From Phycisphaerales bacterium (lineage in GTDB: Bacteria > Planctomycetota > Phycisphaerae > Phycisphaerales > UBA1924): a stretch of 45,234 bases of DNA. Made by a program: the position numbers and the translations under genes. The notes beneath the pieces are model-generated. The model worked only from the letters and a program-made list of their open reading frames with translations, was not told the DNA's origin and did not search any database. The stretch is taken from positions 1 through 45,234 of the forward strand of contig JALHOJ010000027.1 of the NCBI GenBank assembly GCA_022843045.1, written 5' to 3'. Below, in pieces: positions 34,209-43,420 of the stretch. Position 1 is the stretch's first letter; each line of letters begins with the position of its first letter.

Positions 34209-34686
34209 CGGTGAACCGTAGCTGGTACCCCGGGATTGCACGTGGACTGCGGTCACATTCGGGATTCGTGACTGTGCTGGCGGCGGATGAGGGTGATCGC
34301 CTCATCGGCGCCGAATGAGCGAGTTTGTGCGAGACATTGGTCAGAAAATCGTGAAGCGTGTATCTCGGACCTGCGTGATCGCTCCTGTCGGCATCCGAAC
34401 CGCACGCCGCGAGTCTCCTCTTCTCCTCGCGGTTTGCCATGGTGTTTCCCCCCTCCCTGACGAGCCCCCGTGTGTGAGCATGGGGGTTCGTGCTTTTGGC
34501 ACGTAGAGGAGATGACGAGGCCACGCGACACGCGCCGCAAATTCGTTGCAGGCTGTGTATCAGGACCTTCGTCGCGTGCTCCTGTCGTGCGACTCGCCCG
34601 CGCTAGTCGGGCCCACGCATGACACGCATCGATCGATCTACGCCTGTCGCGTTGACGACTCGGAGCGCAAGACTTTGGAGACTCCC
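34209..34686. other. 478-bp divergent region between sigma-CHAT operon and dockerin gene
   Basis: No firmly supported gene. A minus-strand start ATG 34440 with a purine-rich upstream site opens a frame to 34117 (about 107 codons, Arg-rich end overlapping the sigma gene) that does not resemble a protein family. The strong hairpin 34461-34490 lies just upstream of that site. Confidence 0.4.
34461..34490. terminator. 12-bp GC-rich hairpin in divergent region
   Basis: CGAGCCCCCGTG pairs with CATGGGGGTTCG (two G-T wobbles) around a 6-base loop, followed on the plus strand by TGCTTTT. As a plus-strand terminator it has no obvious upstream gene. On the minus strand it would sit in the 5' leader before a purine-rich ribosome-like site. 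Function undecided. Confidence 0.5.
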
Positions 34687-35877
34687 ATGAAGACCACGTC
34701 CATCAGCCTGCTCCTTGCTCTCGCTGGGTGTGCCGCCGCCGCGCTCGCACAGCCTGCCACGCCGGTGTACCAGTACACGTTCAATGACGCCGTCACGGGC
34801 GACAACAACTTCCAGTTCGGCGGCTTCCGCTACTACAGCGTTGACGCTGGCGCGGATCGTTACCAGAACGACATCTACGAGCGTCCCATCGCGCAGTCGT
34901 TCCAACTGCAGGGCACCAGCTACGCCAGCGAGGAGTATCACGCGTACACCGACATCACCGAAGCCCGCATCGGCTGGGACAACCGCTACGTGTATGTCTC
35001 GATCAACGTGTTCGGACTCGACAAGCGCACCAAGGACGGCGTGAACGCCATCGAAGGCCTCAAGGCCCGCTACATCGTCCGCCTGGGCACCGACGCCGAT
35101 GGGCGCAACTCCTACTTCTTCGCCGCGGATGAGCCCGGCTTTGCCAGCTTCCCCAACACCGTCTTCACCAACCTGAAGACCGAAGGCTGGCGCGACACCG
35201 ACCAGGACGTGGGCGGTCGCGGCGGCCCAATCCACGGACAGCCTGGTCCCTCGGGCGTGAACATCACCAAGACGCAGAACCTGCTCGAAGAGTTCGGCAT
35301 GAACGGCTACGACGCCGCGGTGATCCTCTCCGACGGCATCTTCAACGGCGGCCAGGGCCCCCTCGTCATGTGGCAGCGCGTCAGCCCCACCAGCCCCACC
35401 ACGGTCGAAATCGCGATCGACTACGTCACGCTGGGCTGGACGCAGGCGACGCTGAGCAACCTCCGCTTCGTGGACTTCGCCGCCGTCGCGGGCGGGCCGC
35501 TGGGCCCGGAGGCGGGCTTGTGGAACGACAAGTTCACGGGCCTGGAAGCCGGCAGCCCCAACGTGGGCATCGGCGGCTCGAACGAGTTCGGCACGCAGAG
35601 CCTCGGTGATATCTACCTCGCCGACAACGTCCGCGGCAGCATCGCCCCCGTTGGCCCCACCTGCGACACCATCGACTTCAATAACGACGGTGCAGCCTTC
35701 GACCCCACCGACATCGACGCGTTCCTGTCGGTCTTCAGCGAAGGCCCCTGCATCCCCGCGGGTGCGGTGTGCAACGACATCGACTTCAACAACGATGGCA
35801 GCCTGTTTGACCCCTGCGATGTCGCCGCGTTCCTGCTGCAGTTCAGCGAAGGACCGTGCACGACCTGCGGCGTCTGA
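34687..35877 (+). CDS. Exported beta-sandwich-like protein with GC-type dockerin
   Basis: ATG 34687 follows TTGGAG; upstream in-frame codons back to 34546 have no signal. 396 residues: signal peptide (MKTTSISLLLALAGCAAAALA; cut after Ala21, though LAGC could act as a lipobox at Cys15). A mostly beta region of about 300 residues follows (YQYTFNDAVTGDNNFQFGG, ARIGWDNRYVYVSINVFGLD, TTVEIAIDYVTLGW) that recalls CBM9/DOMON-like sandwich domains but is not firmly assignable. Two GC-type dockerin units then end EGPCTTCGV; the second has 'DVAAFLLQF' in place of 'DIDSFLLVF'. Secreted protein of unknown ligand. A terminator hairpin follows at 35937-35968. Confidence 0.85.
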   Translation: MKTTSISLLLALAGCAAAALAQPATPVYQYTFNDAVTGDNNFQFGGFRYYSVDAGADRYQNDIYERPIAQSFQLQGTSYASEEYHAYTDITEARIGWDNRYVYVSINVFGLDKRTKDGVNAIEGLKARYIVRLGTDADGRNSYFFAADEPGFASFPNTVFTNLKTEGWRDTDQDVGGRGGPIHGQPGPSGVNITKTQNLLEEFGMNGYDAAVILSDGIFNGGQGPLVMWQRVSPTSPTTVEIAIDYVTLGWTQATLSNLRFVDFAAVAGGPLGPEAGLWNDKFTGLEAGSPNVGIGGSNEFGTQSLGDIYLADNVRGSIAPVGPTCDTIDFNNDGAAFDPTDIDAFLSVFSEGPCIPAGAVCNDIDFNNDGSLFDPCDVAAFLLQFSEGPCTTCGV

Positions 35878-35936
35878 GCCAGCTCGCATGATCGATGCGT
35901 TTCAGTGACTGCTGGGAGTGAGAGAGTGCTCCAAGC

Positions 35937-35968
35937 GAGGCGGACTGGTGTCACAACCAGTCCGCTTC
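35937..35968 (+). terminator. Rho-independent terminator after dockerin gene
   Basis: GAGGCGGACTGGT and ACCAGTCCGCTTC form a 13-bp stem (one G-T pair) with a 6-base loop, followed by ttcgtgttcg. It lies 60 bp past the stop at 35877. Confidence 0.75.
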
Positions 35969-36168
35969 TTCGTGTTCGCACGCAAACCGGCCGGAGTGAA
36001 CCGATCGCTCTCACACGACGGAGCGTGCTTGCGTCGCTCACGAACCAGCCGTGTCCCCGCAGTTCCGGTGCGACTCCTGATCCACAACCCCGTCCGACGC
36101 ATTCCCTTGCTCGAGCAAGTATGGAGACCCCGCCTTAGCAAGACGCCCGCGATCAGCTTCACGAACAG

Positions 36169-36188
36169 AGATTCCGCGCAACACCCCA
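36169..36188. repeat. 20-bp motif shared with 10117-10136
   Basis: Exact copy of agattccgcgcaacacccca, in the same orientation as at 10117, 18 bp before the IS5-type transposase remnant. Confidence 0.6.
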
Positions 36189-36206
36189 ACCGCAACGTTC
36201 AGCGAA

Positions 36207-36440
36207 GTACAACGCGGCGGATACGGCATCGCCGTCGAGAAAGCCAGAGAAGTCGCGAAACTCATGGTACTGGTGGACGCGTGAGGCCTGCAGGTGCCGT
36301 TGACAACCGGCAACGCGAGCCCGAACGAGAGCTAGATCGTGTAAGGTGTGGGTGAGCTCATGCTCAGCCGCAACAAGCCCAATTGCCTCATCGGCGACAA
36401 CCCCTTTGTGGTCAGACAATCATGCGGCTGCCAGCTTCAA
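36207..36440 (+). pseudogene. IS5-type transposase remnant with three in-frame stops
   Basis: One plus frame reads VQRGGYGIAVEKAREVAKLM, VLVDA, stop, GLQVPLTTGNASPNES, stop, IV, stop, GVGELMLSRNKPNCLIGDNPF. This follows the order of IS5-family DDE transposases (GG..GK.K.GKGTK.MVL.DG.GLPL....ASPNEVTL ... PERLIGDKAYDSD). Only the middle of the gene is present, with TGA, TAG and TAA inside, so it is dead. Its end runs up to the stop of the S9 peptidase gene on the other strand. Confidence 0.7.
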
Positions 36441-36455
36441 CCTTCGATGCAGCAC

Positions 36456-38951
36456 CTATCGGCCTGGCATCGTCGACCCGCCACTCGTGACATCTCCTGC
36501 TCGCCTTGGCTCTGCGCCCATGAGGTGACGAACGAAGAAGTCGGCCCGGCGGCGGCGGCCATAGGGAGTTTCGGCCGCGCCATGGCCCGTGCCTGGGATG
36601 ACAAGCAAATCGAAGTCCTTATCAGCCTTCACCAGCGCATTCACTACCTGCATCGTTGAAGCAGGATCGACGTTGCGGTCCAGTTCGCCGACGATAAGGA
36701 GCAGGTCCCCTGTGAGCTTGTGCGCATGCGTCACGTTGGACGAGCGAGCATACGAATCGTCCACAGGCCAGCCCATCCACGCCTCGTTCCACCACAACTT
36801 GTCCACTCGGTTGTCATGGCATCCGCAGTCAGCGACGGCAGCCTTGTAGAAGCCGCCATGATGAAGCAACGCCCCCAAGGCGTTCTGCCCGCCCGCCGAA
36901 CCACCGAAGATCCCCAGACGCGAGAGATCGAGTTCCGGGTGCTGTGCCGCTGCTGCCTGCATCCACGCGATGCGATCCGGGAACCCCGCATCCGCGAGGT
37001 TCTTGTGGCACACATCGTGGAAGGCCTTGCTGCGATGTGCGGTGCCCATGCCGTCGATCTGCACGACAATGAAACCAAGCTCCGCGAGGTCATGCATCAC
37101 GCCCATGTGTTCGTCAAAGGCCTTGGGCACGAACGCCCCGTGCGGCCCCGCATAAATATGCTCAATAACTGGGTAACGTTGAGCCGTCTCAAAGTTGGTC
37201 GGTCGCACGATCACCCCGTAGATATCAGTTGTGCCATCGCGCCCCTTGGCCACAAAGGGCTGCGGCGGCGTCCATGGCAACGCGCGGAGCTCAGCATCAT
37301 CTGCGCGAGCGAGTTGGCGAATCAACTCGCCCGTGACGGCATTGCGAAGTTCCACGACCTCGGGCATGTCAACGCGAGAGTAGCGATCGATGAGGAATCG
37401 CCGATCGGGTGAGAATGTCGCTGCATGCGTGCCGTTACCACTCGTGAGAAGCGTGAAGCCGGTTCCATCAAGGTTGACGCGGGCGTAATGGATGTAGTAC
37501 GGGTCCTGATCCTCATGCACCCCTGCCACGCGGAGGATCGCATATGGCGTGTCAACCGATTCCTCCACATGCTCCACCCCCCGCACGACGAACTCCCCTT
37601 TGGTAAGCTGGCGCTCCTCGCGTCCCACGCGGTATAGGTGTCGCCATCCGTCGCGTTCTGAAAGCCACAACGCATCCTCGGTGCCTTCGATGCGATGGAA
37701 GAACGAGACGTTGGTGACATCGACGAACGTCGACGACACATCTTCCGTCACAGTCGACGCGACACCATCGCGCGTCACACGCACCAGCCGCCGCACCGAG
37801 TGTCCTCGCTTGGTGTACACGAACGTAAACGACTCGCCCTCCCACGCGAGATGCTCGATCATGCGCGGATGCTCAAAGAGGTCGTTCGCAATCGGAATCT
37901 CCGCACCAGTCGTCACATCGAACATTCGCGGAAGGGTGACAGGCACGTCATCGCCGGGCTTGGGATACGAGAAGGAGTGGAGCCTTGGCTGCGTCTGATC
38001 CGAGGGGGACGACTCGATGATGTGAACGAGGCGCTCTTCACCCGGCGTCCTGAACCACACGACCACACGCTCGCGATCCGGCGACCAGTGTGCGGGTCCG
38101 GTGAAGCGGCCGTCGTTGTCCCCGCTGATGCTCGTCAACGCTTGGACGGCCCCATCGCGCTCAAGGATCACGTTCCCATCCGTAAAGCGGATGCGCGGTG
38201 CGGCCTCTGCTTGCTCCCGTGCTGACGGGGCCGTTGTGATTGGCGATTCCTTCACCGCACGATCAACGAGGACGATCCCAGGTTGATCGGCCGCGGGGCC
38301 TTTGAAGGCTGTCAACCCATCCTCCCGCACGATCTCCCAGCGATGACCGCCAAAGGTGTGCTGGCGGCGTATGGCGCCGGCTTCGACACGACCGTACGGA
38401 GTGCGTTCTCCGTCGTTCAACCAGAAAAGCGAGACTGCCTTGTCCGAGTTGTTCACAACGATGATCGCGCTGGACGCTCCGGTTCCTCGCACGTCACCTC
38501 CATCCAGCAGAAACGGGTGCGAGGCAAGGGAGGCGAGATCGACGGTCGACCACACGCCGCTCGCGCGGTCGAGGCGGTGGGTTGTTGCATCATCTCGGAC
38601 GATCGCGTCGACGAGCGTCGGAGTGACGAGCAGCCGATCAATGGACACTTGATCCGATGCACCGGTGCGATCCCTCGAAAGGTGCTGAGCAAGTGCAGCA
38701 TCGTCGAAGAGGTCATGGGAGCTTCCTGCAAAGGCGTCCATAACCAAGCGCCTTGTGCGTCCGCCGCCGAGATCGAGCGTGTACCACAAAGTGCCGTGGT
38801 CGATCCACTCAACGCCGGTGACACGATTTGAGACCTTTCCGCGGACGCGCGTGTGAAGCGAGGCAGCTCGCTCGAAGTCCTCGCGTGTTCCCTGCGCGAG
38901 CAATGGCGACGAGAGGAAGACCAGGAGCGCGAGTGAAGAACAGAAGCGCAT
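36456..38951 (-). CDS. Exported prolyl-oligopeptidase family peptidase (S9B, DPP-IV-like)
   Basis: ATG 38951 begins a signal peptide (MRFCSSLALLVFLSSPLLAQ); the open frame upstream to 39116 is rejected as Arg-rich non-coding. 831 residues: N-terminal beta-propeller of DPP-IV type (VEWIDHGTLWYTLD, VYTKRGHSVRRLVRV, WLSERDGWRHLYRV), then the alpha/beta-hydrolase domain with Ser685 in FGGSAGGQ, Asp758 in VGELDRNVDP and His790 in PGTGHGAAE. The catalytic triad is complete and the length is normal. Probably a periplasmic exopeptidase cleaving Xaa-Pro-type dipeptides from peptides. It stands alone; its 3' end abuts a dead transposase, so the last residues (RRAGDVTSGGSTMPGR) may have been changed by that insertion. 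Confidence 0.92.
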   Translation of the reverse strand: MRFCSSLALLVFLSSPLLAQGTREDFERAASLHTRVRGKVSNRVTGVEWIDHGTLWYTLDLGGGRTRRLVMDAFAGSSHDLFDDAALAQHLSRDRTGASDQVSIDRLLVTPTLVDAIVRDDATTHRLDRASGVWSTVDLASLASHPFLLDGGDVRGTGASSAIIVVNNSDKAVSLFWLNDGERTPYGRVEAGAIRRQHTFGGHRWEIVREDGLTAFKGPAADQPGIVLVDRAVKESPITTAPSAREQAEAAPRIRFTDGNVILERDGAVQALTSISGDNDGRFTGPAHWSPDRERVVVWFRTPGEERLVHIIESSPSDQTQPRLHSFSYPKPGDDVPVTLPRMFDVTTGAEIPIANDLFEHPRMIEHLAWEGESFTFVYTKRGHSVRRLVRVTRDGVASTVTEDVSSTFVDVTNVSFFHRIEGTEDALWLSERDGWRHLYRVGREERQLTKGEFVVRGVEHVEESVDTPYAILRVAGVHEDQDPYYIHYARVNLDGTGFTLLTSGNGTHAATFSPDRRFLIDRYSRVDMPEVVELRNAVTGELIRQLARADDAELRALPWTPPQPFVAKGRDGTTDIYGVIVRPTNFETAQRYPVIEHIYAGPHGAFVPKAFDEHMGVMHDLAELGFIVVQIDGMGTAHRSKAFHDVCHKNLADAGFPDRIAWMQAAAAQHPELDLSRLGIFGGSAGGQNALGALLHHGGFYKAAVADCGCHDNRVDKLWWNEAWMGWPVDDSYARSSNVTHAHKLTGDLLLIVGELDRNVDPASTMQVVNALVKADKDFDLLVIPGTGHGAAETPYGRRRRADFFVRHLMGAEPRRAGDVTSGGSTMPGR

Positions 38952-39249
38952 GGTTGCAAGCCTATCCCGAAGCCGCGTATTCCGCGCTTTGCGCCTTGCG
39001 AGTTTCCGATCCTGGTGCTGACGTACGCCCAAGGCCTGCAGATCTCCGAGACCATCGGCAGCGCGAGCCCGCGTCCGAATGAAGCACGTTCTCGGATAGC
39101 TTCTAGCGCTTCGCATGAAGTGTGTTCAGGCGGAAATGCAGGGCTGGCGGTACAAATCGTGCGCACTTTGCCACAGGATTGCGTCAATGGAGTTGGACGA
39201 TGGACACGCGCGTGTGCACCACCACTTGACCTCTTGTGGAGTATGAGCT
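38952..39249. other. Divergent intergenic region, no feature seen
   Basis: 298 bp between the S9 peptidase start (minus) and the small ORF at 39250 (plus). I see no gene, long inverted repeat or clear promoter pair. Confidence 0.4.
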
Positions 39250-39624
39250 ATGCCCCCGATCCCGCCAACTCAGTGCCAACCCCTCTCGCCCAGCGCCTAT
39301 GCCGCTTACGGAACTGCCTTTCAGTTATTCGCGGCAGGCTTCGTGCCCGACGATGTCGACGAAGCGCTGCTTCAGGCTGAAGTCAACTTAGCCATGCAGC
39401 AGTCTGGCGATCCCAGCGTGATCATCGGGTACCTGACCAACAAGAGAGTGATCAAGGCGACAGTCAGCGAAAGTGAAGCAACCAGTGTCGTGGCTGCAAC
39501 CATGCTCCTGTCATCGATGCGTGGTACCGGAAGCGGTTGGAGCTGCTGCAGAAACTCAGAAGGGAAGTGGTACCCGTACCACCCCAAGTACGGATGGGAC
39601 AACTCTCAGCGATGTGCTGTGTGA
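39250..39624 (+). CDS. Small unrecognised protein, Cys/Trp-rich C-terminus
   Basis: 124 residues from ATG 39250, with GGAG eight bases upstream. N-terminal Pro-rich head, a helical middle (PDDVDEALLQAEVNLAMQQS, SEATSVVAATMLLSSM) and a C-terminus with Trp, Gly, Tyr and three Cys (GSGWSCCRNSEGKWYPYHPK, ending QRCAV). No signal peptide or known domain. The balanced composition and ribosome site argue that it is real, but there are no neighbours to support it. It converges with the kinase gene, whose stop lies 22 bp away. Confidence 0.5.
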   Translation: MPPIPPTQCQPLSPSAYAAYGTAFQLFAAGFVPDDVDEALLQAEVNLAMQQSGDPSVIIGYLTNKRVIKATVSESEATSVVAATMLLSSMRGTGSGWSCCRNSEGKWYPYHPKYGWDNSQRCAV

Positions 39625-39645
39625 ACACCTGCCGGGTGGCGGCTT

Positions 39646-42600
39646 CTACTTGGATGTGATCGAGCGGATAACGCCCTGAGCGTCAAGCACCATCAACCGG
39701 CCACTACCGTCGATTGTCACTGCGCGAATCGGAGCGTCGCTGACGCGTATCTGAGCAAGGTTTGCAGCCTGTCCAGCGTCAACCACGCTTACGTGACCAC
39801 TTGTCTGTCCAACAGCGATCCTGTGACCTTCGCTTGTCCACGCTGGACCTGCAGTAGCCAGCGCGTCCAAAGTGACAGACTTCATGGACGACAAGTCCTC
39901 ATCATGCATCCACAACAGCCTCGTAGCGCCGCCGGGGATTGCCGCCCACGCATCGCGCGTGTTGAAGGCGATGCCCGCCAGTTGCTCTTTGAAGTCTGTG
40001 ATCCTTTGGGTCCCCTTGCGTGAAACGGCGTACACAGTTCCATCGTCGCCCGTGACCGCGACTCCCCCGCGAGGGTCAATGGGTATAGCTATGCCAAAGA
40101 AGCGACCTCGCTTGGAATAAGGGATGAGTGTCGAGTTGCCTTCGCTGATCAGAAAGCATTCGCCCGACTCTGAAAGCTTCCACAGGTCACCGTTGTGGTC
40201 TTCAACGACCGCCATGGAAGCGACCCCGTCGGGCGTGAGAAGGCAAAGGACACTCCCATCGTCGGCAACGCGGTGCACCGCGCCGTCGCGGTTGCCGACG
40301 AGCCAGCTCTGACGCCCTCGGGCAATCGAAAGAACAGTTGTGCTGAATGAAACCGTCTTCGGTTCACCGCCCTCGACACGAAGCACGATGTCCGAGGTAT
40401 TGGAGGACGATCGCCATACCGCGTAGGCAGCTCCGCTGGAACTTGGTGCGATCGCCGCAATGGCGCCGGGCTGGTCCGCGGCCGGTGCCAGATTGGCCGA
40501 TTGCACCCGCCGCACGCGGACACGCCCATCCCAGCCTGCGGTCGCCAAAGCCCCCTCTCGGAACGCCACTCGCGTCATGCCTTCATGATCGCGACGAATG
40601 TCGAACGCGTCAACGGCAGGATCAACAACCGTGCCGACGGCTCCGTCACGCATTCCCACCGCGAGCGTGCCCGACCGCGGCTCCACAGCGATGCTCACCA
40701 CCTTGCCATTCGGCAACACAGGGACGCCGATCGAACTCCCGTCTACAGCATTCATCTGTTGGAGTTCGCCGTTCATTCTCGCGACCCACACAGTCGCGAT
40801 CGAGCCGGGGGCCGCGGAAGTGAACTCAAACGCAGTCACTGGGGATCCAGCCGTGCCGGTGGACCACAGTGTTGACCATTCGTCCGACCCCCAACCCAAA
40901 CATCGAACTCGACCATCGACCATGCCGAGGAACAAGTTGGAGGCATCGGGACCGACGCATGCTGCGGTAACTTCGCCTTGCAGCGACGCTTGATCGAGCA
41001 CTACCCCCCTCGAATCGATGCGATACACCATCTGCCCCGTTGCGACAACCCAACCCTCCGAACTAGCCGCAGCGGCGAGCACGGGACCATTCAAAGACAG
41101 TCTCCATGTCGCGGCGGTCGGCGACGAGATGCTGCGACCGATCAAGGTGCCGTCCGCATGGCCGCTGACTATGAACTGAGTGGATTCTGATCCACCACGA
41201 CCAACGGCGAGGACGCACAAGGGCGACACGACATCGCTCGCTCGCCAAAGCACAGTCCCCGACTTGTCGAGCCGCAACAGTTCGCCGGACATCAACCCCA
41301 GCCACCATCCATCTTCTGAGGCAGCGAGTGTGCGGATGGCTTCTCCTTCGCTCCAGATCTCTTGAGACCCGGCAGCCATCGTCGCCAACCACCCCCACTC
41401 CAAGCCACGAGTCGAAGTCGGAGTGTCCGCGAGCAGGTTGCGGGCGCTTTCAAGATCACCCCCATCGATGGCCTTGGCGACTGCAGAGAGTGTGGTGCGA
41501 TAGCTGCTGAACTCCGCCGCATCGCGCTCCCGCTCCGCGATCAATGCCCAGCGTGTACTCACGACAGTTGCAATCGACATCACCGAAAGCAGAAGAACCG
41601 CGCCCGCGAGCGGCATCCAGTAGCGACGGGCGAAGTGCTGCATCGCATAACTTCGGCGTCCCCAGCTCGATTCGGGAGTGTTGCCAGCAAGACAAGCCTC
41701 CAGCGCGCGAGTGAAGTCTCCAGCGCTGGAGAATCGAAGGTGTGGTTCCTTCCGAAGCGCGCGAGCGATCACGGACTCGATCGCTGCTGGTACGGCTGTT
41801 CCCCATCGCTGGCAGGGCAGCGGCAAGGACTTTCGAATCGCATTGTGCGGGGAGCGTTCCAGCAGCTCACGGTCGTACGGAAGATGACCGGTCAGCAACT
41901 CATAGAGAACGACCGCCAAGCTGTACAAGTCTGATGCAGTACCGACATCCTTGGCCCCGTCGGCGATCTGCTCGGGGCTCATGTAGTTGGTCGTACCCAG
42001 CGTTTGCCCGGTCGCGGTGAGCGATTGACTGGCTCCATCCTTCGTCCCCTCGAACTTGGCGACGCCGAAGTCGATCAGCCGCAGCCGTGGCATCGCCGCA
42101 TCGCCTGTCACGAGCAAATTCGACGGCTTGATGTCACGATGCACCACTCCGCGCGTGTGTGCCGCCGTCAGACCGTGAAGTGCTTGGATGACCAGTCGAA
42201 CTCTTGCTGCGAGGTCGAGGTCATGAGACTTGCTGAAAGAGACCACATCCTGTCCATCGATCAGTTCGAGCACCAAGTATGGAACGCCCGCCTCGGTCAC
42301 GCCGGCATCGATCATTCTGGCGATGCCCGGATCATCGAGCTCTTTCAGCACTCGCTGTTCCGCTACGAACCGTCGTCGAGCAGTTTCAGAGAGCAGGCCG
42401 GACTTCAGGAACTTGATGGCAACTTCACTTCCAAGTTCGTCTCTCGCGGACCACACCAGTCCGTGACCGCCTTCGCCCAGTTGCTTGATGAGGCGATATC
42501 CACCGACTTGCTGTCCTTGCACGAGCTCGCCATCGGGTTCGGCTTCGTACGCCAGCACGAAGTTGCTGGCCTTGTGGCTCAGAAAGTCGTCCTTGGTCAC

Positions 42601-42780
42601 GTACTCGACCAATGAGCGAACCTCTGCAGCAACGTTGGCATCACGCCGCTCAAGCTCCTCAAGCCACTGCTCACGATCAACTTCCGGCAGTTGTCGCCAT
42701 TGCTCCAGAGCACGGGCGACAGGCTCGTTGTCCCAGGGTTCACCAGTGCTGCCTTGGTCAGATTCGATCGGGCGGGCCAT
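39646..42780 (-). CDS. Membrane Ser/Thr protein kinase with extracytoplasmic beta-propeller
   Basis: 1044 residues. Kinase domain ~95-365: glycine loop LGEGGHGLVW (101-110), VAIK with Lys123, HRDIKPSN with catalytic Asp216, DFG with Asp237, and APE equivalent MSPEQ. All essential residues are present, so it should be active. One TM segment at about 388-410 (YWMPLAGAVLLLSVMSIATVV) is followed by a short coil (STRWALIAERERDAAEF). About 600 residues of WD40/PQQ-like blades follow (IRTLAASEDGWWLGLMSGEL, VVSIAVEPRSGTLAVGMRDG, ISVVDAG-type turns), ending AQGVIRSITSK. The propeller may sense ligands or scaffold partners. Its start overlaps the end of the ECF sigma gene by 23 bp, a common planctomycete pairing in which the kinase may control the sigma factor. 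Confidence 0.92.
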   Translation of the reverse strand: MARPIESDQGSTGEPWDNEPVARALEQWRQLPEVDREQWLEELERRDANVAAEVRSLVEYVTKDDFLSHKASNFVLAYEAEPDGELVQGQQVGGYRLIKQLGEGGHGLVWSARDELGSEVAIKFLKSGLLSETARRRFVAEQRVLKELDDPGIARMIDAGVTEAGVPYLVLELIDGQDVVSFSKSHDLDLAARVRLVIQALHGLTAAHTRGVVHRDIKPSNLLVTGDAAMPRLRLIDFGVAKFEGTKDGASQSLTATGQTLGTTNYMSPEQIADGAKDVGTASDLYSLAVVLYELLTGHLPYDRELLERSPHNAIRKSLPLPCQRWGTAVPAAIESVIARALRKEPHLRFSSAGDFTRALEACLAGNTPESSWGRRSYAMQHFARRYWMPLAGAVLLLSVMSIATVVSTRWALIAERERDAAEFSSYRTTLSAVAKAIDGGDLESARNLLADTPTSTRGLEWGWLATMAAGSQEIWSEGEAIRTLAASEDGWWLGLMSGELLRLDKSGTVLWRASDVVSPLCVLAVGRGGSESTQFIVSGHADGTLIGRSISSPTAATWRLSLNGPVLAAAASSEGWVVATGQMVYRIDSRGVVLDQASLQGEVTAACVGPDASNLFLGMVDGRVRCLGWGSDEWSTLWSTGTAGSPVTAFEFTSAAPGSIATVWVARMNGELQQMNAVDGSSIGVPVLPNGKVVSIAVEPRSGTLAVGMRDGAVGTVVDPAVDAFDIRRDHEGMTRVAFREGALATAGWDGRVRVRRVQSANLAPAADQPGAIAAIAPSSSGAAYAVWRSSSNTSDIVLRVEGGEPKTVSFSTTVLSIARGRQSWLVGNRDGAVHRVADDGSVLCLLTPDGVASMAVVEDHNGDLWKLSESGECFLISEGNSTLIPYSKRGRFFGIAIPIDPRGGVAVTGDDGTVYAVSRKGTQRITDFKEQLAGIAFNTRDAWAAIPGGATRLLWMHDEDLSSMKSVTLDALATAGPAWTSEGHRIAVGQTSGHVSVVDAGQAANLAQIRVSDAPIRAVTIDGSGRLMVLDAQGVIRSITSK

Positions 42781-43420
42781 GGTCCAGTTCCCCTTGCGTC
42801 AAAATCCGCCGCATGGAGGCCCGGGCATACTCGCATCCGCGCCGCACCGTCGCCTGGCTCGTTCCACACGATGTCGCGATCTGTTCGTAGGTAAGCCCCG
42901 CAAAGAAGTGCAAGCGAAAGAATTCCGAAGCCCGCTCAGCCTCGGCGGACTTTCCTGCAAACTCGTCGATTGCGAGGCCCACTGCCGCCAACTGCGCCGG
43001 CGCGGCTCGAGTCATCGCTGGAAGCAAGTCCTCGTCGAATGACTCTCGCTTGCGACCGCCGCCCCGCACCTTCGCGTGCTTGTAACGGGCATGGTCGATC
43101 ACGATGTGCTGCATCGCGCGAGAAGCGAGCCGTAGAAAGCCCGCCGGGTCCGAATCCCCGACGGCTTCTCTGGATAATCGAAAGGCAACTTCATGCACCA
43201 AGACGGTGGGACCGAGGGTCGGGTTGCCCGCTGGGGAACCCAGGCGCTGCTGCGCTATTTGTTTCAACTCCTTGTACAACTTCTCGACGAGCGGATGCAC
43301 CGCGGGCGGCGTCAGTTTTGACTTTGCCGCGCGGTCCTCGTCGTCGGATCGTGCATTGAGCGACTGCTCCATCGGCGAAGCGTAATCCCGAACCAATGCC
43401 GGATGCATGCGATTCCGCAT
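42758..43420 (-). CDS. ECF sigma factor (planctomycete short type, Sig-70 TIGR02999-like)
   Basis: Up to 220 residues. The core begins near residue 41 (VHPLVEKLYKELKQIAQQRL), then PTVLVHEVAFRLSREAVGD, GFLRLASRAMQHIVIDHARYKHAKVRGGGRKRE and region 4 FFRLHFFAGLTYEQIATSCGTSQATVRRGCEYARASMRRIL. This is the ECF type with the L-V-H-E and 'AxxMRxIVIDHAR' signatures common in Planctomycetes. The start is unclear: ATG 43420, 43408 and 43372 are all in frame, none has a good ribosome site, and all lie inside the upstream HTH frame. Coupling to the kinase gene (23-bp overlap) points to joint function. Confidence 0.88.
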   Translation of the reverse strand: MRNRMHPALVRDYASPMEQSLNARSDDEDRAAKSKLTPPAVHPLVEKLYKELKQIAQQRLGSPAGNPTLGPTVLVHEVAFRLSREAVGDSDPAGFLRLASRAMQHIVIDHARYKHAKVRGGGRKRESFDEDLLPAMTRAAPAQLAAVGLAIDEFAGKSAEAERASEFFRLHFFAGLTYEQIATSCGTSQATVRRGCEYARASMRRILTQGELDHGPPDRI

